Assembly (NCBI GenBank): GCA_028641055.1
Contig: CM054063.1
Location: forward strand, 44,060,220 to 44,124,219
Direction of reading: 5' to 3'
DNA from: Alopecurus myosuroides
Taxonomy: Eukaryota; Streptophyta; Magnoliopsida; Poales; Poaceae
DNA: 64,000 bases
The notes beneath the pieces were generated by a model that worked only from the letters and a program-made list of their open reading frames with translations, ran no database searches and was not told the origin of the DNA. This document shows positions 57,951 to 64,000 of the stretch, piece after piece (positions within the stretch are counted from its first letter, which is position 1; each line of letters starts with the position of its first letter). The position numbers were made by a program, and so were the translations under genes.

Positions 57951-58643
57951 CTACCGTGCCGGTGCGGGGCGGCCGCAGCTGAGAATGGAGTTGAGGCGCT
58001 CCAGCTTGAGATCCTCCCAGAACTGACGGATGAACCGCTCGGACCGCGCATTCACCTCTGCCTTCTCCTCCATCTCTGCATACGCTCGCCGCTCGACCAT
58101 ACCTGCCACCTTCCACTTCCTCGGCCTTTCCAATGTAGCAGCGCCTGATGTTGACATCTCCTCCGGTGTCTCCGCCTCTTCCCTCTCTCCTTTCCCCGAC
58201 GTCGACGCCACTTCTCCCTTTACAGGCGCTCTCGGTGTCGGTGGAGCTATGGTCGTCGCCGCGCCTTCTACCAGCAGCACGGCTGCAGGCTCCGGTTCCA
58301 CCATCTCGCTCACCGCCTGCCTCGTCTCTCTTTCTTCTTGGTACGTGTAGTCGTATGCTTGCACGTGGTGGAGCTGCGACGCCGGCGGCGCGATACTGTC
58401 GTAGTCGTCGGCCGCGGGGTACTGGAAGGAGAATATTGTCGACATGGACCGAAGGCGCTCCATGACCATGGACGACGCGCTCCGGGTGAGCCTCTTGCCC
58501 CTGGTCGACAGAGCTGCGTCGCCGGCACGCCCCCATGACAGCACGACCACGGCGCCGAGGATGGCGTTGAAGAAGAGGAAGCACGCCGTGCCGGAGCCGA
58601 GCCACCCCGGCAGCGGCGAGCACCACCAAGACTCTGCCGCCAT
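57951..58643 (-). CDS. DUF4408 / DUF761 (cotton-fibre-expressed type) protein
   Basis: A single-exon frame of 230 residues from ATG 58643 (MAAESWWCSPL) to TGA at 57951. Residues 12-37 form a hydrophobic segment, LGSGTACFLFFNAILGAVVV, matching the DUF4408 N-terminal membrane anchor. The middle is acidic, Pro/Ala-rich and probably disordered. Residues 197-220, VNARSERFIRQFWEDLKLER and following, form the C-terminal DUF761 motif. Length and layout are normal for this plant family, several members of which respond to pathogen or stress signals; the molecular role is unknown. No introns, no breaks, GC-rich third positions as in real grass genes. It lies in the part of the repeat unit absent from copy 1. 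Confidence 0.88.
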   Translation of the reverse strand: MAAESWWCSPLPGWLGSGTACFLFFNAILGAVVVLSWGRAGDAALSTRGKRLTRSASSMVMERLRSMSTIFSFQYPAADDYDSIAPPASQLHHVQAYDYTYQEERETRQAVSEMVEPEPAAVLLVEGAATTIAPPTPRAPVKGEVASTSGKGEREEAETPEEMSTSGAATLERPRKWKVAGMVERRAYAEMEEKAEVNARSERFIRQFWEDLKLERLNSILSCGRPAPAR

Positions 58644-58913
58644 CGAATGAATGGATCCTTACTGATGGGTTTAGAACAAGATGCTGGTGCCTTGTGACAG
58701 GTAGGTGGTGATCGAGGACTGAGGACTGAGAAATGCACTGTGGTCTGTATGTAGTACACAGCAAAATACAGAACAAGAAGGCTTTAGAACAAGATGCTTC
58801 TTCGACCCTGTTGCTGCCGTCCATATAAAGTAGTACTACTACAACCAAAGAAGAAAAAGGTGAGTGGGAACACACGTACCCTCGAGCCAGGCGAAAGCAG
58901 CGTCTAAGCGTAC

Positions 58914-59525
58914 GAAAGCTTTGAGGTTGTTAAGCATGTGTTGTTCATGCAAGTGGGCTGGGGCGATTATTAAAATCTAATTCGCGCGCTTGTTTCACCC
59001 AGCAACCTGCGAGAACATTCCCCCCAGGATAAACTATGTTTTAACTTTGCGTGTTACTGTTCTACAGCACATGTAACATGGACATGCATGGACCCATGGT
59101 TAACCTCGTTGGTTGATTCTTGTCTTAGTTACTTATTTTAATTGCCATAGCTAGCATCGTTGCTCGTGGTCTTTTAATTTGCTAACTGAACAGTGTCCTT
59201 TGACGCATCAGATGCTATCCATTCACATTGCTTTCTCCGCCTTTACACGCGGTTGATCCAATTTTGCCATCTACAATATTTTAGCAGTACAACGGAGCTT
59301 AGCATGTTTTATCTCTCAAACCGTGTACGCGATTTAAGTTTTGTTCTTATTGTCAGTTTCGTCTTGATGAGATCTTCAAAGCTACACCACATGTTAATAT
59401 GTTCCGACACCTTTGTTTTCTGAGGATTTGAGTGAGAAGTAAATTAAGTCTCACTCAGATGGCATCAGTGTGTAACTCATGAAATCTGAGTTGCAACTAA
59501 GTGATACCCATGTGCAACCGGAGAA
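58914..59525 (+). repeat. Flank repeat, third and most diverged copy
   Basis: Matches 30922-31470 from CTTTGAGGTTGTT-AGCATGTG through TTTACACGCGGTTGATC and TTTATCTCTCAAACCGTGTA to GTGCAACCGGAGA, with insertions (for example at 58975-59020) and many substitutions. Afterwards it runs into unrelated sequence where copies 1 and 2 have the LINE. Confidence 0.9.
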
Positions 59526-60325
59526 AATATGAGTTGCAAATCATGTATAACTAACAATCCACACAAATCACGATGTAAATCTAATGAGATTCAACTTGTT
59601 TTGTCAAAACATAGTCACATCAAAGAAGCAAAATAGTTTTTTACTCTAACTCGAAAAAGAAGAAGAAGAAGAAGAAAAATTGCAATGGGTTTAAAACAAA
59701 AGCTTATTCTTAACGAGGCCAATTGGACGGCTACATCGTGCTCGGGATCATTTTCCCGAGATCACCCGTTTTTGGTACGTACAGGCTCTCCAGAAAAGGA
59801 ATAATCCAACCCGAGCGTAGATAGCCGCGCCTTTTCCCTCCGCCCGAGCCCAAAGAATCGCTAGCCCCTCCAACAAACCAACTTTGACCCCCAAATCCTC
59901 TCCTACCTGCTCCCTCTTTCTTCCTCCTTAATCAGGTCCCACTCTAGCTTTATTTAGTAGAGAAAACTACATCCTCCTCTCCCGAATCTAGATGCATAAT
60001 TAGGATACCTCGAAAAACAGTTCCCATCAGGATTGAAGAAAAAACTGGATGAGAGATCATAGGAATTCGTAAAAAAAAAAGATCATAGGGATGTAATTTC
60101 TTACACCCACCTGAAAGTTACATCTACTTGTGGTTTGAAGAATCTGAGCAAGATTATCAGCAGTGGTATTTTTCCTCTCTCCCTTTTAGTCCCTTACGGG
60201 TGCAAAAGTAGACCCTTCAGCATTTTTAGATCCCATTAGTATGGAAAAAAAAACTGAAGCAAGTTTATAATATAAGAAATAAATGCTGGATCCTTCTGCT
60301 TTCTTAGCACGTATCCATGGGTCAT
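59526..60325. other. Stretch with no recognised gene
   Basis: Contains (GAA)n at 59645-59676, A-runs and C-rich sequence at 59815-59935. Nothing supported as a gene or promoter. Confidence 0.5.
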
Positions 60326-60327
60326 CG

Positions 60328-60579
60328 ATGGCGAGCTGTGCTCCCGCTCCGAGTCGAACCGCCGCCGACGACGCTTGCACGGAAGGCAGCGGGTACCACA
60401 TGGTCCACGGCTACTACTACAACATGTTTCCTGGTCCTAGTTTCGATCCCTGCATGAGGCTGGAGGAGGGCATGGAAGCGATGGGGAACTTCTGCTTGGC
60501 GTCGATGTGGAGGCCGCCCGCGGTGGAGTCAGCACGGCGCGGCCATGGGGTACCACCACAGATAGATGACCTGAGTTGA
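60328..60579 (+). pseudogene. MATH-domain gene fragment
   Basis: From ATG 60328 the frame reads MASCAPAPSRTAADDACTEG and then SGYHMVHGYYY. This matches the N-terminal MATH start of the gene at 62146 (ESTADEDAGPEGSGYHLLVV), a motif typical of grass MATH-BTB proteins. After about 40 residues the similarity ends and the frame closes at 60579. No BTB domain. It faces the full gene at 60992-62146 tail to tail and is probably a degenerate paralogue of the expanded grass MATH-BTB family. Confidence 0.55.
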
Positions 60580-60991
60580 ATGCTTAAGCAGTACTTGCAG
60601 TAGAAGGCACTGCTACAACATTTGCCTGTAAATCAGACGCAGAACAAGCATGAGCACGCGTACTTGTCACTGAAACAATTCTCAGCCACAAACACCCCTG
60701 CATTCTCAACCCTAAAGAGTAGTAGCACCAGAAAAAAAAAATACTAAAGGAGTGGGAAACTCTTAAAAAAAATTACCCCAACCAAAGAGCGATATTCCAA
60801 GTATCCATTAAAGCAAATGCACAAATATTCTGTAGAAAGATGCATGACGCCAGCACTAAATGTTTGTAGTGCCATACCAAGAGTGCCACTTCGGATCAAA
60901 GGATCCTACAAGTTCAACGACAGAAGCTCCACAATGAGCTCCTTTAAAGACAGAGTGATATACCAAGCATGAATTAAAACCAAAATAAATA

Positions 60992-62146
60992 TTAAGAAGC
61001 AAGCAGGGTGGGCGGGTACCCTAATCCAGATCCAGTTCCGTCTAACTTCTGGACCGACAACACGAGCTCAGCGATGAGCTCGTTCAAAACCGAGGGATAC
61101 GTCGTGGATACATGCTCCCAGCCATCGGACGCCATTGCTGCCTGCAAACGTTTGGGAGACTGGACTCGCAAAAAATGGAAGCACGCCTCCTTCAGGCTGC
61201 GACGATGGTGCTGTTCTGCTAGTGCCAGAGTTGACCCCACTGTGCTCACGCTAATGTGCTCAGAGAGCTGTTCCTCACACAGGAACTTGAGCCGCTTGAG
61301 GTCGTATCTGTCCGCCGCCACAAGCAGGTCATGCAGACATGTTACATCATCTACCGCCTCCTCCTCCGTGTCGTCCATCTCCATCTTAGGCAATGCGTCC
61401 GTGTAGATGAAGCTGAGCAAAGCCCTGAACGTACTCGCTTTCATGTCTTTGATCTGTATGACACTTGACGTCGTGCCCTCCTTCATGGGCCCAAAGAGCT
61501 GCGCCATGAAGACTGCAGATCGGGCAGCCAGCACGCACCGGTGAGCGGATATCGTCTCGCCGTCGACCTCGAAGCTCACGTCGGCGCCAAATTTGGTCTG
61601 AAGAAGACTCTGCAAGTGCAGGCCTATGTCCTCCTCGCCGCCGGAGACCACGATGTCGCACCGGATGGTGAGACAGTCACCCCTCAGATTCGCCGATCGC
61701 TCGAGGGCACTTCTCTCCACAAACCTCTCACGGCCCCAGATGGGAGTTTGACCGGAGAAGCTGTAAGCTTGGGACGCGCGGATGTACGACGGCTTTTGCC
61801 TCTCGGCCTCATCGACGAAGCTAAATTGGAACCGCGCCTCCACCGTGCGATTCTGGGCTGCCCTGTCGGCTTCGAGGAGGCGGAGGTCCAGGGAGACAAA
61901 GTCGGCGCAGGCGGCGTTCTTGCCGTTTGGGTAGTACTGGACGCACCACCGGTGGCCGCCGACCTTGAAAGCACGAGAGCATATGCTCACGCCGTTTCGG
62001 ATCTTTCTTCCCGTGCAGGAGTAGCCGTGGACCACAAGCAGGTGGTACCCGCTGCCTTCCGGGCCAGCATCCTCGTCGGCAGTCGACTCGAAGCAGCAGC
62101 AGCGCTCGCAGTAGTCGATCACGGATACGCCGGCGAACGGCGCCAT
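60992..62146 (-). CDS. MATH-BTB protein (BPM-type CUL3 substrate adaptor)
   Basis: Frame of 384 residues from ATG 62146 (MAPFAGVSVIDYCERC). The longer upstream ATG at 62281 adds 45 residues that do not look like the family, so I prefer 62146. MATH spans about residues 31-165 with GSGYHLLVVHGYS, FKVGGHRWCVQYYPNG, VEARFQFSFVDE and WGRERFVERSALE. BTB/POZ spans about 188-295 with ADVSFEVDGETISAHRCVLA, AQLFGPMKEG, FIYTDALP and LLVAADRYDLKRLKFLCEEQ. A BACK-like helix region at 296-345 contains LALAEQHHRRSLKEACFHFL. In plants these proteins bind cullin-3 through BTB and substrates through MATH for ubiquitination. Length is normal and the single exon is typical of the grass-expanded clade. A Cys-rich patch, CERCCCFE (13-20), is unusual. 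Confidence 0.93.
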   Translation of the reverse strand: MAPFAGVSVIDYCERCCCFESTADEDAGPEGSGYHLLVVHGYSCTGRKIRNGVSICSRAFKVGGHRWCVQYYPNGKNAACADFVSLDLRLLEADRAAQNRTVEARFQFSFVDEAERQKPSYIRASQAYSFSGQTPIWGRERFVERSALERSANLRGDCLTIRCDIVVSGGEEDIGLHLQSLLQTKFGADVSFEVDGETISAHRCVLAARSAVFMAQLFGPMKEGTTSSVIQIKDMKASTFRALLSFIYTDALPKMEMDDTEEEAVDDVTCLHDLLVAADRYDLKRLKFLCEEQLSEHISVSTVGSTLALAEQHHRRSLKEACFHFLRVQSPKRLQAAMASDGWEHVSTTYPSVLNELIAELVLSVQKLDGTGSGLGYPPTLLAS

Positions 62147-62283
62147 GACGAGTCTGCAGACACGATCGATGAAGAATCTGCCGATTGTGTGAGCCGGCGT
62201 AGAGGGCGTAAAGTTATTAGGGTTTATTACTAGTAACATTCTTGGTTGGGCTTTCAAGGCCTCGCAGGTCACGAACCACAAAG

Positions 62284-62893
62284 CCCACGGGATTACCCAC
62301 GCGCTCTTACTTATCTAAGCTGCTGTTCCTTAATTTGCCTATAGTGCGTCATATTTGAAATGTCAGATTCACTCAAAAAAATATTGAAATGTCAGACTTT
62401 GTCATATTCGTGCAGCCCAAGATATAAGATATTTCTAGTTGATATTTTACACGTTGATAGATTACAACATTTTCTACATACAGGGTTTTTTTCAGTTTTT
62501 TTTTACTTTATAATATAATTTTGCCAAACTTGACTTCTGTTCCTATTACTTTGGTGATGGATTGAATTTAACTCCCTTTACCACTCAAAAAAAAAAGGTA
62601 GACAAAACATTTGAGACGAACTGATCCTCAAAAAATAAAATAAAAGTGAGACAAGCTGAATTTTGCAGGATGCAAAAGTGCAACAATCCACGCAAATGTG
62701 ATCATTATAGACGTCGTGTTAAACAAACATTCAGCAAGCTTTGCGCTGATGGATAAATTCCAATTTCACAACGATACTGTAAATTAAGTTCATATTCGGA
62801 GCAAGATTCACAACAGTTCGACAGGTCTAGTTGTGTTTCTGTTCCAAAACAGCACATAGATAAAACCATAACTGACAGCTCAGGAATTTAATT
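62284..62893. other. Stretch with no recognised gene
   Basis: AT-rich, upstream of the MATH-BTB gene. No clear TATA box seen. Contains A10 at 62588-62597 and T-runs near 62490. Confidence 0.5.
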
Positions 62894-62993
62894 GTCTATT
62901 CTAGTTGGTTGTAAAATGTCATCTTACCCGAACTGAGAGGCGACCAACAGCATGAGCAGGTCCCGAAATCGGCCCCGGCAGACCTTAGAGACA

Positions 62994-63108
62994 TCCTCGT
63001 AAGCAGTAATCTGGAGAACAATGTTGTGTCTTGATGCCGTCCACCATTCCGGAACTGCTGAAAAACATGATGAGTCCTCGTAAACGGTAATCTGGAGAAC
63101 AATGTTGT
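62994..63108 (-). repeat. 34-bp direct repeat, 81 bp apart, in a coding-like segment
   Basis: TCCTCGTAA-C-GTAATCTGG followed by AGAACAATGTTGT occurs at 62994-63027 and 63075-63108 with two differences. On the minus strand an open frame (63102-62896) reads NTTLFSRLPFTR and TTLFSRLLLTR at the two positions, and TCGG|GTAAGATG near 62929 could be a splice donor. Product unrecognised; may be part of a minus-strand transcript with pieces at 63504-63590 (ACATG|GTAAGT donor). Confidence 0.4.
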
Positions 63109-63636
63109 ATTCTATGCAAACTCTGTTACCTAGTTTACCTATCTGCGCACAAGATATATAAGGAGCACAATTCAGTTATCCACAATAATGAACTGGGCTG
63201 ACCTAACGCATATCATCATACTAATAAATACAGCATAATGCATTGCAGTAACCGAATTTGCATAACATGAGCAGCTTTCCACATCGTGTCATCATTTTTT
63301 CTCTCCCAAGATAAACACAATCAAGAACTAACACAGAAAATAAACTGGGGCCGAGTCATCTGTCAACATACTGGTGATCATTTGCTCTGCATAAATGAAT
63401 TTCGCGCTTCAATGGCCAAGGAGGAAGACAGGAATAGCTGTCTACATAAATAACCATATGGAGGCGGTCAAAATGTTAGCAGAAAAAACAAAAGGCTCAC
63501 TTACCATGTAATCCCATCAACAGACAGTTCCAGGTTGAGAGAAGCTTATGGTATTTATACAGGCAGCCAGGATCTTCAATGTCTTATACCTGCAGGATCG
63601 TATGGAAAATTAAGAAAGCAAGCACCAACGAACGAA

Positions 63637-63920
63637 TTAAGTAGTTGGAGTATGAATTGGATTAATATACATTTGCTGTACTAGGTGAGCAAATAAGTAC
63701 CCGTAGCTGTAGACTGGATAGGGCTTGGCCCGGGAGGCAGCCATGTCGAACAAGGAGAAGCTCAGCAACCTACAGCCGAAGGTCAGATGGAACGCATCGA
63801 AAACAAGCGGACACGCGTGGTGAGGAGGCTGACGGTGAGCTCGGTTGCAGAGCAGGTGAGGCGACATTGAGGGCGAGGAGGAGCACGAGGCGGCGCATAA
63901 AGCGGGTGGCGAGCCATTGG
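63637..63920 (-). other. Possible first exon of an unrecognised minus-strand gene
   Basis: On the minus strand ATG 63919 (MARHPLYAPP) and ATG 63867 (MSPHLLCNRA) open overlapping GC-rich frames, and CTACGG|GTACTT near 63701 could be a donor. The segment is GC-richer than its surroundings, as grass first exons often are. No family recognised; low support. Confidence 0.25.
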
Positions 63921-64000
63921 AAGGTGAAGAAGGTTAATTAGAGTGATATTAATTGTCTCGACATAAGAAAAAGAAGGAAATAATTACAAAAAAGAAGAAA

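Noticed and set aside
57871..58875. A 334-codon minus-strand frame overlapping the DUF4408/DUF761 gene
   Set aside because: It is a GC-driven shadow: the 230-residue frame has recognisable DUF4408 and DUF761 motifs, while this one is Arg/Gly-rich with no motif.
61541..62233. A 230-codon plus-strand frame opposite the MATH-BTB gene
   Set aside because: It is the antisense of a clearly conserved coding sequence; no independent support.
1..64000. tRNA, rRNA or organelle-derived segments
   Set aside because: I saw no cloverleaf-compatible tRNA with a proper T-arm and no rRNA-like or plastid-like blocks; a dedicated scan could still find small ones.

Overview
This is nuclear DNA of a grass, most likely a Triticeae-type cereal (wheat, Aegilops or barley group). 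The signs are a CACTA DNA transposon with CACTACTAGAGAAAAG ends, Stowaway MITEs with TA target duplications, plant L1-type LINEs with DUF4283/zinc-knuckle gag proteins, plant introns, and plant gene families (CC-NB-ARC, DUF4408/DUF761, MATH-BTB). Species cannot be fixed from the sequence. Most of the window is intergenic and repetitive. Only two genes look complete: a DUF4408/DUF761 gene (57951-58643, minus) and a MATH-BTB gene (60992-62146, minus).

The dominant feature is a head-to-tail tandem duplication. Copy 1 spans 1392-28106 and copy 2 spans 31108-55931. Over most of their length they differ by about one base per kilobase or less by eye. Each copy holds, in order: a flank of about 0.36-0.55 kb, a decayed LINE fused to a truncated CC-NB-ARC resistance-gene fragment, a minus-strand multi-exon gene with three internal exon-bearing repeats of about 1 kb, MITEs, AT-rich degenerate tandem repeats, a decayed minus-strand gene, and a plus-strand remnant of the first exon of the multi-exon gene. 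A third, older copy of the flank lies at 58914-59525 without the LINE/NLR block, so the locus was already repeated before the recent event.

Because the copies are nearly identical, each difference can be read as a dated event. Copy 1 alone has (a) a 4523-bp non-autonomous CACTA element at 13897-18419 with a CAT duplication, whose intact empty site is at 46252-46254; (b) a 2642-bp deletion in the LINE at 3201-3202; (c) an 18-bp poly(T) insert with a 17-bp target duplication at 27602-27653. From about 27.66 kb divergence rises abruptly. After 28106, copy 1 runs into a minus-strand LINE (28107 to about 30890), where copy 2 continues into intron-like repeats and the DUF4408/DUF761 gene.

Region by region: 1-1391, a proline-rich gene start with TATA box and hairpin promoter, fused to a LINE reverse transcriptase; 1392-28106, copy 1; 28107-30890, 3'-truncated LINE; 30922-55931, copy 2 with its flank; 55932-58913, intronic repeats and the DUF4408/DUF761 gene; 58914-59525, third flank; 59526-64000, MATH fragment, MATH-BTB gene and unassigned sequence. 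I see no functional link among the genes; the window mainly records duplication, transposition and error-prone repair at a former resistance-gene locus.
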